Shown here one piece after another: positions 18,069-27,686 of a stretch of DNA of 64,000 nucleotides (the first letter of the stretch is position 1; each line of letters opens with the position of its first letter). Below the pieces are notes generated by a model. The model ran no database searches. It saw nothing but the letters and a program-made list of their open reading frames with translations, and was not told the DNA's origin. Origin of the DNA: Oscillospiraceae bacterium (lineage in GTDB: Bacteria; Bacillota; Clostridia; Oscillospirales; Ruminococcaceae); the NCBI GenBank assembly GCA_028689635.1, contig JAQVCU010000002.1:20570-84569 (forward strand), in the 5' to 3' direction. Position numbers and translations under genes: made by a program.

Positions 18069-19118
18069 ATGGCGGATACGGCAAAGGCTTTAACGCCCAG
18101 CGAGACGGCGGCGTTCTGTTCCCAGGTGACGCTGCTGCTGCGGGCTGGGATCCCTCTTTATGAGGGGATCTCCCTGCTTTTAGAGGACGCGGAGGACGAG
18201 AGGACCCGCAGTATCCTGCGGGTGATGACGGAGAAACTGGATGAAAACGCGCCGCTGTATCTGGCCCTGCGCGCCACGGGCGTATTCCCGGATTATATGG
18301 TGAGCATGGCGGAGATCGGGGCGGCCTCCGGCCGGCTGGAAGAAGTCATGAGCTCCCTTTCCGCTTATTACGAGCGTGAACAGGCCATGCAGGCCCGCAT
18401 CCGCAGCGCCGTGGCCTATCCGGTGCTGCTTTTCGCCATGATGTCGGCGGTGGTGATCCTGTTGGCGGCCAAGGTGCTGCCCATGTTCCGCCAGGTGTTG
18501 GAGCAGCTGGGCGGAGAAATGCCCGCCGCGGCCGGTGCGGTCATGCAGGTGGGAATGTCCGCCGGGACGGTGTTGGCCTGGGTGCTGCCCGGGCTGCTGG
18601 TGCTGATCCTGTTGGGGGCCCTGTGGGGCAAGACGGCGCCGGGCAAGGCCTTTTTCGGCCGCCTGGCCGCGACCTCGGTGTTCACCCGAAAGATCGCCTC
18701 CAAATCGGCGGCGGGGCGCTTTGCGTCCGCCATGTCCCTGATGCTGGCCAGCGGGATGGATACCGACGCGGCGCTGGAAATGGTGCCCGCGGTGCTGGAA
18801 AACCCCTATCTGGGCCGCAAGGTGGAGGAATGCCGCCGTATGATGAAGGAGGGCAGCTCCTTTTCCGAGGCGGTGGCAAAGGCCGGTATCTTTCCGGCGC
18901 TGTTTGCCAGAATGCTGACTGTCGGCGTGAAGACCGGCGCCACCGATACGGTGCTGGCAAAGCTGGCGGGCCTATATGAGGACGAGCTGGAAGAGGCTCT
19001 GGACCGGGCGGTCTCCCTGGTGGAGCCGCTTCTGATCGCGGTGCTTTCGGTGGTGGTCGGGGTCATCCTGATCTCGGTCATGCTTCCGCTGGTGGGCGTT
19101 ATGTCCTCCATCGGGTAA
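18069..19118 (+). CDS. Type II secretion/type IV pilus inner-membrane platform protein (GspF/PilC family)
   Basis: 349 aa; SYYEREQAMQARIRSAVAYPVLLFAM; duplicated T2SSF architecture; ...VEPLLIAVLSVVVGVILISVMLPLVGVMSSIG. Confidence 0.92.
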   Translation: MADTAKALTPSETAAFCSQVTLLLRAGIPLYEGISLLLEDAEDERTRSILRVMTEKLDENAPLYLALRATGVFPDYMVSMAEIGAASGRLEEVMSSLSAYYEREQAMQARIRSAVAYPVLLFAMMSAVVILLAAKVLPMFRQVLEQLGGEMPAAAGAVMQVGMSAGTVLAWVLPGLLVLILLGALWGKTAPGKAFFGRLAATSVFTRKIASKSAAGRFASAMSLMLASGMDTDAALEMVPAVLENPYLGRKVEECRRMMKEGSSFSEAVAKAGIFPALFARMLTVGVKTGATDTVLAKLAGLYEDELEEALDRAVSLVEPLLIAVLSVVVGVILISVMLPLVGVMSSIG

Positions 19119-19131
19119 AAGGAGGGGTTCT

Positions 19132-19470
19132 ATGCGTGCGTTCAAGGCGCCCCGCCGTTCCCTTTTTTCCCGCCAGACGGCGTTTTCCGCCCTCTTGTTC
19201 GCCGCGGTCCTGCTGGTGGCCCTGTGGGCAGTGGGGGGGATAAGCGGCCGCACCTCCCAGGAGCAGGAGGATATCCTGCGAAACGCGGTCAAACGGGCGG
19301 CGGTACAGTGTTACGCCATCGAAGGGGCTTATCCCTCCGGGGTCGACTACCTGGAGGAGCATTACGGCCTGGTGGTGGATCATGAAAAATACGAGGTCTT
19401 CTACAGCACCTTTGGCTCCAATATCATGCCGGATGTGGATGTGTTCCGGAAAGGCGGTGCCGCAGGATGA
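19132..19470 (+). CDS. Pseudopilin-like membrane-anchored hypothetical protein
   Basis: 112 aa; single N-terminal TM then small soluble domain; inside pilus-like operon. Confidence 0.6.
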   Translation: MRAFKAPRRSLFSRQTAFSALLFAAVLLVALWAVGGISGRTSQEQEDILRNAVKRAAVQCYAIEGAYPSGVDYLEEHYGLVVDHEKYEVFYSTFGSNIMPDVDVFRKGGAAG

Positions 19471-19940
19471 AGAAAAAACACGCGCTGGGGACGGAGTTCC
19501 TCTTCGCTTTGGCACTGCTGTGCGTTTTTGCCCTGTGCTCGGTGCTGCTGGTGACCATTGGCGGCGGCGTTTACCGGGATATCGTCGCGGGGATGGATGA
19601 AAACTATGCCCTGCGCACATCCCTTTCCTACGCGGCGACCAAAGTGCGCCAGGGAGACCGGGAGGGCGGCGTCAGCTTGCGGGATGCAAACGGCGTGGAG
19701 GCCTTGGTGCTGGAAGAACCTCTGGGGGATCGAACCTTCGAGACCTGGATCTATCACAAGGATGGAAAGCTGTGGGAGGTTTTTATGGAGCAAGGCGGTG
19801 AATTTGACCTCTCCGGCGGCATGGAGATCATGGAGATCGAGCGCTTTGCTTTTGATTGGGAAAACGGCTGGCTCACCTTTACGGCGGGGGACGGCGAAGC
19901 CGAGGAATCGCTGTCGGTTTTTCCGAGAACAGGAAGGTGA
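19467..19940 (+). CDS. DUF4860-like pseudopilin-like protein
   Basis: 157 aa; LGTEFLFALALLCVFALCSVLLVTIGGGVYRDI; ATGA overlap with preceding gene. Confidence 0.65.
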   Translation: MKKKHALGTEFLFALALLCVFALCSVLLVTIGGGVYRDIVAGMDENYALRTSLSYAATKVRQGDREGGVSLRDANGVEALVLEEPLGDRTFETWIYHKDGKLWEVFMEQGGEFDLSGGMEIMEIERFAFDWENGWLTFTAGDGEAEESLSVFPRTGR

Positions 19941-19944
19941 GCGG

Positions 19945-20370
19945 ATGAAACAGAGGACAAAAGATCCCATACGTTCCGGGGCTCCGTTGGCGGAGCTGAT
20001 CGTCGCCATCGGCGTTTTTGCCTTTGCCGGGGCGCTGGCCTTACAGCTGTTTGTTGGGGCCAGGTTCACGGCGGAAAAGGCCCGGGACATGACCCGGGCG
20101 GTGACGGTGGCCCAGACCCTGGCGGAACGCTTTAAAGCAGGAGAAGCCGGGGCGGGAGCTTTTTATTATGACAAAAACTGGGAAGAAACGGTGGCCCCCG
20201 ATCTTTTTGAGATGGAGCTGTCCGTAACGCAGGAGGACGGCCTGCGCCGGGGCGAGATCCTGGTGCGCAGAAGCCGGCCCTATCCCTTTTTGAAAAATGA
20301 CGGCGGCGCGGTGCTGCTTTACACCCTGGAAACGGCGTGTTATGACCAGGAAGGGGGCGGGGCGGCATGA
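19945..20370 (+). CDS. Prepilin-like protein with variant N-terminal signal (GAPLAELIVAIGVFAFAGALALQLF)
   Basis: 141 aa; motif resembles GFTLxE prepilin signal. Confidence 0.7.
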   Translation: MKQRTKDPIRSGAPLAELIVAIGVFAFAGALALQLFVGARFTAEKARDMTRAVTVAQTLAERFKAGEAGAGAFYYDKNWEETVAPDLFEMELSVTQEDGLRRGEILVRRSRPYPFLKNDGGAVLLYTLETACYDQEGGGAA

Positions 20371-20849
20371 ATGGGAAAGCCCATGTGGGCACCGCCACCA
20401 TCCTTACGGTTTTTATGGTGCTGTGCCTTTCTATTTTTGGGGTGCTTTCGGTGGTCTCCGCTCAGGCGGATCTAAAGCTCGCGCAGAAAACAGGGGAGGC
20501 GGTGCGGGATTACTACGCCGCAGACGCCCGCGGGGAGGAGGACCTTGCCCGGGTGGACGCCATCCTCAAAGCGCAGCTGGAGGAAACCCAGGGCCAGCCG
20601 GGGCTGGATGATCTGCAGCGGGCAAGCCTTAAGCTGACCCAGGCCGGTTTTACGGCGAACTTGGGGGAAGAGGGCCTGCTGATCTCCTGGTCGGAAGAGG
20701 CCGGGGAAGGGCAGACGCTGGAGATCGAGCTGGCGGCGCCCCTGTCGCCCTCATCTGTCCGCTGGGATATTCGCCGCTGGCAGCTTGTTCGGACGGCACA
20801 GGAGGAAGAAGAAGATTTCGGGGTCGATCTCTGGGACGGGGTCTCCTGA
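20367..20849 (+). CDS. Hypothetical membrane-anchored protein of pilus-like operon
   Basis: 160 aa; single N-terminal TM; ATGA overlap with preceding gene. Confidence 0.65.
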   Translation: MNGKAHVGTATILTVFMVLCLSIFGVLSVVSAQADLKLAQKTGEAVRDYYAADARGEEDLARVDAILKAQLEETQGQPGLDDLQRASLKLTQAGFTANLGEEGLLISWSEEAGEGQTLEIELAAPLSPSSVRWDIRRWQLVRTAQEEEEDFGVDLWDGVS

Positions 20850-20871
20850 AAAAGGAAGGAAGAGGCTGGGC

Positions 20872-21933
20872 GTGGAACTGGAAAAAATATTGGAAGAAGC
20901 AGTGGAAAGAGGCGCCTCCGATGTATTTATCGTAGCGGGCCTTCCCATCTCGTTCAAGATACAGGGGAATATCCTCCCCGTGGAGGAACGCCGCTTGCAG
21001 CCAGGGGATACCGAACTGCTGCTGCGCAGCATCTACGCGGCGGCGGACGGGCGGGACTATGCGGCTTTCCGGGCAAGCGGGGATGACGATTTTTCGTTTT
21101 CCATCAAATCGGTGGGCCGTTTTCGCGTCAACGCCTATCAGCAGCGGGGTTCTTTGGCCGCGGTGATCCGCGTGGTGCTCTTTGAGCTGCCAGATCCCAG
21201 CGAGTTGGGGATCCCGGAGGAGGTCATGGAGCTGGCGAAAAAGACCAAAGGGATGATCCTGGTCACCGGTTCCGCCGGAAGCGGCAAAAGCACCACCCTC
21301 TCCTGCCTGGTGGATCGGATCAATTCCACCCGCAACTGCCATGTGCTCACGTTGGAAGACCCCATCGAATATCTGCACCGGCACAAAAAAAGCATTGTCA
21401 GCCAGCGGGAGATCACGGTGGATACCAAAAGCTACAGTCTGGCCCTGCGCTCGGCCCTGCGCCAATCCCCCGATGTGATCCTGGTGGGGGAAATGCGCGA
21501 CCAGGCCACCATCGAGATCGCCCTGACGGCGGCGGAGACCGGCCATCTGGTGCTTTCCACCCTGCATACGGTGGGGGCTGCCAATACCATCGACCGCGTG
21601 ATCGACGCCTTTCCGCCGGAACAGCAGCACCAGGCGCGCATCCAGCTCTCCATGGTGCTGCAGGCGGTGGTTTCCCAGCAGCTGGTCCCATCCCCCGTCA
21701 AGGGGCGGATCCCCGCCTTTGAGATCATGATGGGTACCCCCGCCATCCGCAACATGATCCGGGACGCCAAGATCCATCAGATTGATTCGGTGATCTATTC
21801 CTCGGCGGATCAAAAAATGCGCACCATGGATTCCGATCTCCTGCGGCTGTACCGCCAGGGGGATATTTTGGCGGAGGACGCCCTGCTTTACAGCGCCAGC
21901 CCCGAGATGATGGCCAAAAACCTTCAGCGCTGA
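20872..21933 (+). CDS. PilT-like secretion/retraction ATPase
   Basis: Walker A GSAGSGKSTTL, VILVGEMRDQATIEIALTAAETGHLVLSTLHT; GTG start at 20872 judged likely. Confidence 0.93.
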   Translation: MELEKILEEAVERGASDVFIVAGLPISFKIQGNILPVEERRLQPGDTELLLRSIYAAADGRDYAAFRASGDDDFSFSIKSVGRFRVNAYQQRGSLAAVIRVVLFELPDPSELGIPEEVMELAKKTKGMILVTGSAGSGKSTTLSCLVDRINSTRNCHVLTLEDPIEYLHRHKKSIVSQREITVDTKSYSLALRSALRQSPDVILVGEMRDQATIEIALTAAETGHLVLSTLHTVGAANTIDRVIDAFPPEQQHQARIQLSMVLQAVVSQQLVPSPVKGRIPAFEIMMGTPAIRNMIRDAKIHQIDSVIYSSADQKMRTMDSDLLRLYRQGDILAEDALLYSASPEMMAKNLQR

Positions 21934-21958
21934 CCTTGGCGCCCCATGGACGGAAACG

Positions 21959-21998
21959 AAAAAGCACCGCCCGCTTATCAAAGCGGGCGGTGCTTTTA
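21959..21998. terminator. Bidirectional terminator
   Basis: AAAAGCACCGCCCGCTT-ATC-AAAGCGGGCGGTGCTTTT. Confidence 0.92.
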
Positions 21999-22010
21999 CC
22001 ATATCGGGGG

Positions 22011-22973
22011 TTATTCGACGTTGGGAAGGGTGGTGCGCAGCAGGCGGCAGGCGCCGGATATCCGGTATTCGCCGCAGCTTGCGGGCACAAACAGGGTTTT
22101 GCCTTTGGAAAAGGAGAGATAACCGGCGGCGCTTTGCAGCTCGCCGGAGCCATCGGCGCAGAGCAGGGCGTGGAAGGTGCTGCCGTCGGTGGAAAAAACC
22201 TTTTCGCCGTCGATATCAAGGCGATGGACGGTAAAATAGGGGGAGCGCACCAGCGGGACAGAGCCGTTCCCGTCAGGGCAGGCCATGGGCCGGTAAGAGG
22301 GGGAGGGGAGAAAGTTGATGACGTCCAGGGCCTTTTCCACATGGAGAGGGCGCAGACGGCCGTCTTTATCCGGACGGTTGTAGTCCCATACGCGGTAGGT
22401 CACGTCGGAGCTTTGCTGGATCTCGGCCAGGACGATGCCACGGCCGATGGCGTGGAGGGTGCCGGGGGTGATGTAGAAAATATCGCCGGGCTTTACCTCC
22501 ACCCGGTTGAGCAGGGTCTCCACAGTCTCTCTTTCCAGATGCAGCAAAAACTCCTCCCGGGAGACGGGGCGGCACAGCCCATAGTAGAGGTATGCGCCGG
22601 GTTCACATTCCAGAATGTACCAGAGCTCTTCCTTGCCATATTGGCATTCATGTTTCAGGGCATATTCGTCCGAAGGGTGCACCTGGACGGAGAGGTTTTC
22701 ATCGGCGTCAATGAGCTTGATGAGAATGGGAAAATCGTCAAAATGGGCGGCACGGGTACCTGTTACAGCGGTTTTGAAGCGCTGGACGTAGGCGGAGAGC
22801 GGGGTGCCTTTGTAGGCGCCGCTTCCCACGATGGAGCAGCCGCTGGGATGACAGGAAAGCTCCCAGGTCTCGGCCAGAGGTTCCAGTTCCGTCTCTTTAT
22901 CATATTCGTTTTTTAGCCGGTGGCCGCCCCAAAGGACGGAACGGCAGTAAGGGATCAGGCGAAAGGGTTCCAA
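22011..22973 (-). CDS. manA: Class I mannose-6-phosphate isomerase
   Basis: 320 aa; WGGHRLKNEY, VQVHPSDEYALKHE, KEELWYILECEPGAYLYYGL, ITPGTLHAIGRGIVLAEIQQSSDVTYRVWDYNR. Confidence 0.92.
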   Translation of the reverse strand: MEPFRLIPYCRSVLWGGHRLKNEYDKETELEPLAETWELSCHPSGCSIVGSGAYKGTPLSAYVQRFKTAVTGTRAAHFDDFPILIKLIDADENLSVQVHPSDEYALKHECQYGKEELWYILECEPGAYLYYGLCRPVSREEFLLHLERETVETLLNRVEVKPGDIFYITPGTLHAIGRGIVLAEIQQSSDVTYRVWDYNRPDKDGRLRPLHVEKALDVINFLPSPSYRPMACPDGNGSVPLVRSPYFTVHRLDIDGEKVFSTDGSTFHALLCADGSGELQSAAGYLSFSKGKTLFVPASCGEYRISGACRLLRTTLPNVE

Positions 22974-23093
22974 TTTTTTTCAAACCTCCCAAATCGGGCC
23001 AGAATAGATTTTAAAACGCCATTGTTTATTATAGCGGCTGGCGCGCAAAAAGCAAAGAGAAAAAACACCGTTTGCGTAAACTTTTCACAAAAA

Positions 23094-23126
23094 AACGGCG
23101 GGGGGTCCATTACAGACCCCCCGCCG
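23094..23126 (-). terminator. Terminator downstream of CofE-like gene
   Basis: GGCGGGGGGTC...GACCCCCCGCC then GTTTTTTT on minus strand. Confidence 0.85.
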
Positions 23127-23155
23127 CGGGGAAAACCGGAACGCGCCGATTCCGG

Positions 23156-24358
23156 TCAGATGGAATAATTGTCAAAATACCCCTGGATCCATACGATGGG
23201 GGTGCCCTTGTCGCCGCTGCCGGAGGTGAGGTCGCAAAGGGAGCCGATCAGGTCGGTGAGCTGGCGGGGCGTGGTGCCCTGGGAAGCCATGGAACCCTTG
23301 AGATCCCCGTCTTTCTCCCGAATGGCCTGGGCGATGGCCGCTTTGAGGGCGTCGCCGTGCAGGTGGGCAAACTTATTGTCGGCCAGATATTTCAGCTTGA
23401 GCTCATTGGGGGTACCGGCAAGGCCGGAGGTATAAGCCGGGGAGACCACCGGGTCAGCCAGCTCCCAGATCTTGCCCACAGGGTCTTTAAAAGCGCCGTC
23501 GCCGTACACCATGACCTCCAGGGTCTTGCCGGTGGCCTCAAACAGGGAGGCCTGCACCTTCTCCACAAAGGCCTGGCAATCCCGAGGGAAAAGTTTGACG
23601 GTGGTTTCAGTGGCCTTGTTGGAACCCAGCAGGCCACAGAAATCGTTGCAGCCGCTGCCGTTTACCGGGGAGGTGAGCAGATCGTCCAGGCCCAGGACGA
23701 CGCCAGCCCCGGCGGCCTTTAAGATGCGCTTGGTGCGGCGGCGGGTGTGGATGTCGCAGGCGAGCACATCGCCGGCGTAGGCCAGCACCGTGGCGGGATG
23801 GTTGGAGAAAATGACCTCCACTTCGGCGCCGCAGGCGGTGATGAGCTCCTTGTAATATTCCACGTAGTCCACACCGGTAAAGGGATGGAGCTGGAAGCCG
23901 AACAGCTCGCGGTACTGCTTTTCGCTCAGGGTATCCGTCCAGGGATTGACCCCTTTTTCATCCAGCATATCCGGATCGATGAGATGGTTGCCCACTTCAT
24001 CGGAGGGATAGCTCAGCTGCAATACTACCTTTTTGACGCCGGAGGCGATGCCCTTGAGGCAGATGGCGAAACGGTTGCGGCTGAGGATGGGGAACACCAC
24101 GCCCACGACGCCGCTGGGGAATTTGGCGCGCACATCGGCGGCGATATCTTCCACGCTGGCATAATTGCCCTGGGCGCGGGCCACCACAGCCTCGGTGACG
24201 GCGACGATATCCTTGTCGTGGAAAGCGACGCCCTCGCTTTTCCCGCAGTTTAAAATGCTCTCGGTGACGATAGCGGCCAGGTCGTCGCCCTGGCGGATAA
24301 TGGGTGCGCGTACGCCGCGCACAACGGTACCGACTGTTCTTTCCATAGTTTTCTGCAT
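23156..24358 (-). CDS. Coenzyme F420-0:L-glutamate ligase (CofE)-like protein
   Basis: 400 aa; VRAPIIRQGDDLAAIV, KDIVAVTEAVVARAQGNY, MVYGDGAFKDPVGKIWELADPVVSPAYTSGL. Confidence 0.82.
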   Translation of the reverse strand: MQKTMERTVGTVVRGVRAPIIRQGDDLAAIVTESILNCGKSEGVAFHDKDIVAVTEAVVARAQGNYASVEDIAADVRAKFPSGVVGVVFPILSRNRFAICLKGIASGVKKVVLQLSYPSDEVGNHLIDPDMLDEKGVNPWTDTLSEKQYRELFGFQLHPFTGVDYVEYYKELITACGAEVEVIFSNHPATVLAYAGDVLACDIHTRRRTKRILKAAGAGVVLGLDDLLTSPVNGSGCNDFCGLLGSNKATETTVKLFPRDCQAFVEKVQASLFEATGKTLEVMVYGDGAFKDPVGKIWELADPVVSPAYTSGLAGTPNELKLKYLADNKFAHLHGDALKAAIAQAIREKDGDLKGSMASQGTTPRQLTDLIGSLCDLTSGSGDKGTPIVWIQGYFDNYSI

Positions 24359-24435
24359 CCTTTCTGCTGCCGCCGGGGAGGGGGGCGGCTGTCCGCCGGG
24401 CGGGCAATAAATTTCCGTTGCGCTTTGTCTTTATC

Positions 24436-24449
24436 TTTATTATAATAAA
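24436..24449. promoter_or_regulatory. Perfect 14-bp palindrome in divergent promoter region, candidate LysR-type operator
   Basis: TTTATTATAATAAA between divergent CofE-like and LysR genes; T-N11-A spacing possible. Confidence 0.4.
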
Positions 24450-24505
24450 AACGTTAGTATAAGTAAAATTATTATTTTTGATGGATGCGATAAGGAGAAC
24501 TCATA

Positions 24506-25402
24506 ATGGATAAAAATCTGGAGCTTTATCGCACCTTTTGGATGGTGGCGCGTCTGGGGAGCTTTTCCGCCGCCGCCCGGGAGCTGTACGTCAGCCAGCC
24601 GGCGGTGAGCCAGGCGGTGCGGCAGCTGGAGGAGTGCCTGGAGGTGCGGCTGTTTGTGCGCCGGGCCCGCGGGGTGGCCCTCACCGAGGAGGGGCGCCAG
24701 CTGTTCCATTATGTGGAACCGGCCATGGGCCTGTTGGAAGCCGGCCGGGACAGGGTGCTTCAAATGAAGCAGCTGTTGGGAGGGGAACTGCGCATTGGCG
24801 CGGGGGATACCATCTCCAAACATTTTCTGCTGCCCTACCTGCAACGGTTCCATGAGGCGTACCCCGGGATCCATCTGCATGTGACCAACCGCACCAGCGC
24901 GGAGACTTTGGATTTGCTGTACAGCGGCGCGGTGGAGTTGGCGCTGGTGAACGCGCCGGTGGAGGGGGAGAACCTGGAAGTATGGGAATGCCTGCAGCTT
25001 CACGACGTCTTTGTGGCCGGTCCGGCTTTTGAGGAGCTGCGGGGCAGGCCGGTCTCCCGCGGGGAGCTGGCCCGGCAGCCCCTCGTCATGCTGGAAAGGC
25101 TTTCCAACACCCGGCGGCAGATCGACCAGTGCTTTTTGCAAAGCGGGGTGGAGCTCTCGCCGGAGATCGAGCTGGGCGCCCACGACCTGCTGCTGGATTT
25201 TGCCCGTTCCGGCCTTGGGGTGGCTTCGGTGATCCGAGAATTTGCGAGGGAACCGCTGGAAAACGGGGAACTGTTTGAGGTGGATCTGCGGGAGCCGTTG
25301 CCCGTTAGGGCGGTGGCCCTCTGCCGCCGGTCGGATCTGGAGCCCGGGCCGGCGGCCCAAAAATTTTCGAAGATGCTGAAGGGGGAGGAAAACGGTGGTT
25401 AA
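24506..25402 (+). CDS. LysR family transcriptional regulator
   Basis: 298 aa; FWMVARLGSFSAAARELYVSQPAVSQAVRQLEECLEVRLFVR. Confidence 0.95.
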   Translation: MDKNLELYRTFWMVARLGSFSAAARELYVSQPAVSQAVRQLEECLEVRLFVRRARGVALTEEGRQLFHYVEPAMGLLEAGRDRVLQMKQLLGGELRIGAGDTISKHFLLPYLQRFHEAYPGIHLHVTNRTSAETLDLLYSGAVELALVNAPVEGENLEVWECLQLHDVFVAGPAFEELRGRPVSRGELARQPLVMLERLSNTRRQIDQCFLQSGVELSPEIELGAHDLLLDFARSGLGVASVIREFAREPLENGELFEVDLREPLPVRAVALCRRSDLEPGPAAQKFSKMLKGEENGG

Positions 25403-26279
25403 AAGCGAACTGATCTGCCCGATCTGCGGGCGGGAGCTGGAAACGCTTCCGGGGGGATTCCGGTGCAAAAACCGCCATACCTTTGACCGCGCGGCCAAGG
25501 GATATACCAATTTCCTGCTGCCTTCCCAGACAAAGGGAAAGATCCCGGGGGATAACAAGCAGATGGTGGACGCCCGGAGGGATTTCCTCGACCTGGGGCT
25601 CTACCGGCTGCTCAGCGATACGCTGAACCGGGAGGCGATCCGCTGGCTTCGGGCGGAGGGGATCGCCTCCCCCCGCATCCTGGACGCCGGCTGCGGGGAA
25701 GGGTATTATACAGCGGGGCTGCGGGCCGCTTTGGACGAAGCGGGGATCGGGGGCAGCATGGTGGGGATGGATATCTCCAAATTTGCCCTGGCGGCGGCCT
25801 GCCGCCGCACCCGCGGGGTGGAATGGGGCGTGGCGAGCCTGTTTGAGATGCCGGTGGAAAACGGCTGGGCGGATCTTCTTCTCAACATCTTTGCGCCTTA
25901 TTCTGAGGAGGAATTCGGCAGGGTGCTGCGAAAAAACGGCCTGCTGATCATGGTGTTTCCCGGCCCGCGGCATCTGTACGGCCTGAAGGAGATCCTTTAC
26001 GAGGTCCCTTATGAAAACGATGTCAAGCATTACCAGCTTAAGGATTTTACCTTTACCGGCCGGGTGACGGTGGGGGATACGGTCACGGTGACAGGCGCGC
26101 AGAACATCCAAAACCTTTTTTCCATGACGCCCTACTATTGGAAGAGCTCTCCCGAGGCGTCGGCCAGGCTGGCGCGGCAGGAAAGCCTGGTCACTGAGAT
26201 CCAGTTTGACCTGCTGTTCTATCGCAAAGAGAAAAACCCCGGCAAACGGAAAATGCCGGGGAGGGAGGGCAAAAAATGA
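25395..26279 (+). CDS. rlmA: 23S rRNA (guanine-N1)-methyltransferase RlmA-like
   Basis: 294 aa; Zn motif CPICGRELETLPGGFRCKNRHTFDRAAKGYTNFLL; SAM motif ILDAGCGEGYY; GTG start. Confidence 0.85.
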   Translation: MVKSELICPICGRELETLPGGFRCKNRHTFDRAAKGYTNFLLPSQTKGKIPGDNKQMVDARRDFLDLGLYRLLSDTLNREAIRWLRAEGIASPRILDAGCGEGYYTAGLRAALDEAGIGGSMVGMDISKFALAAACRRTRGVEWGVASLFEMPVENGWADLLLNIFAPYSEEEFGRVLRKNGLLIMVFPGPRHLYGLKEILYEVPYENDVKHYQLKDFTFTGRVTVGDTVTVTGAQNIQNLFSMTPYYWKSSPEASARLARQESLVTEIQFDLLFYRKEKNPGKRKMPGREGKK

Positions 26280-27649
26280 TGGATTTTACGGAGACGGTGC
26301 GTTTGCAGCGGGAATTTTATGAGAGCGGGATCACCAGGGACCTGGGCTACCGCCGGGCGGCCCTGGCCCTTTTGGCGGGGGAGATCCGCCGTCGGGAGGG
26401 GGAGATCGCCCGGGCGCTGCAGGAGGATCTGGGCAAACCGGCCCTGGAGGGATACGTAACGGAGACCGGTATGGTGTTGGAGGCCATCCGCTATCTGCGC
26501 AGGTATTTGGAGGGGTGGTCAAAGCCGCGGCGGGTAAAAGGCAGCCTTTCTCAGTGGCCGGGATATGGCCGTGTGGAGGCGGCGCCCTATGGGACGGCTC
26601 TGGTGCTGTCCCCCTGGAACTATCCGCTGCAGCTGGCCCTGATCCCCCTGGCGGAGGCCATGGCCGCGGGCAACTGCGTCACCCTCAAGCCCTCGGAGCA
26701 GGCTCCCGCCACGGCAAAGCTGATCGGGGAGCTGCTGGACGGGCTGTTTGAGCCCTGTTATATCCAGGTGGTCACCGGGGGGCCGGAGGAGTGCGAAGCC
26801 CTGACCAGGGCGGGCTTTGATAAGATCTTTTTTACCGGCAGCCCCGCGGTGGGCCGCCGGGTCATGGCCGCCGCCGCAGAGACCCTGACGCCGGTGACCC
26901 TGGAGCTCGGCGGGAAAAGCCCCTGTCTGGTGGACAGTACAGCGGATCTTTCCCTCGCGGCCAAGCGCATTGTCTGGGGAAAACTGCTCAACGCGGGCCA
27001 GACCTGCGTGGCGCCGGATTATGTCCTCGTCTGCAACGACGTGAAGGAGGCCCTGATCGAACAGCTGATCCATTGGACAAAGGTTTTTGAAGGGCCGGAG
27101 CCCTTGCAAAACCCGGATCAGACCCGCATTGTGAGCGCACGCCATTTTGACCGTCTGGAAGGGCTCACGCAGGGGGAGAAGGTGCGCTTTGGCGGACAGA
27201 GGGATCGGGAGCGGCTGGCCATGTCCCTGGCCATTCTGGAGGATCCGCCGGAAGATTCCGCGGTGATGCAGGAGGAGATCTTCGGGCCGGTTTTACCGGT
27301 GACCGGCTGCGAGAACCTGGAAGCGGCAGCCCGGCGGGTAGAGGCGGGAAGCCATCCGCTGGCGCTGTATCTGTTTAGCCGCGATAAAAAAGCAGCCCGG
27401 GCCCTGATGCGCCAGCTGACCTTTGGCGGGGGCTGCGTCAACGATACCGTGCTGCATCTGGCTTCTTCCCGGATGCCTTTTGGCGGTGTGGGCGGCAGCG
27501 GCATGGGCGCCTGTCACGGCAAGGCCGGTTTTGAGGCCTTCAGCCGGGAAAAGAGCGTATTGTACCAGCGCCGCTGGCCGGATCTTTCCCTGCGCTACCG
27601 GCCTTATAGCGAGAAAAAATACCGCAGCGTGAAAAAAGTGATGAAATAA
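26276..27649 (+). CDS. Aldehyde dehydrogenase family protein
   Basis: 457 aa; VTLELGGKSPCLVDSTADL, LNAGQTCVAPDYV, EEIFGPVLPV. Confidence 0.95.
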   Translation: MMDFTETVRLQREFYESGITRDLGYRRAALALLAGEIRRREGEIARALQEDLGKPALEGYVTETGMVLEAIRYLRRYLEGWSKPRRVKGSLSQWPGYGRVEAAPYGTALVLSPWNYPLQLALIPLAEAMAAGNCVTLKPSEQAPATAKLIGELLDGLFEPCYIQVVTGGPEECEALTRAGFDKIFFTGSPAVGRRVMAAAAETLTPVTLELGGKSPCLVDSTADLSLAAKRIVWGKLLNAGQTCVAPDYVLVCNDVKEALIEQLIHWTKVFEGPEPLQNPDQTRIVSARHFDRLEGLTQGEKVRFGGQRDRERLAMSLAILEDPPEDSAVMQEEIFGPVLPVTGCENLEAAARRVEAGSHPLALYLFSRDKKAARALMRQLTFGGGCVNDTVLHLASSRMPFGGVGGSGMGACHGKAGFEAFSREKSVLYQRRWPDLSLRYRPYSEKKYRSVKKVMK

Positions 27650-27686
27650 ACGCCTCAGGGCGCATAATAAAAGGAGACGCGGCAAC

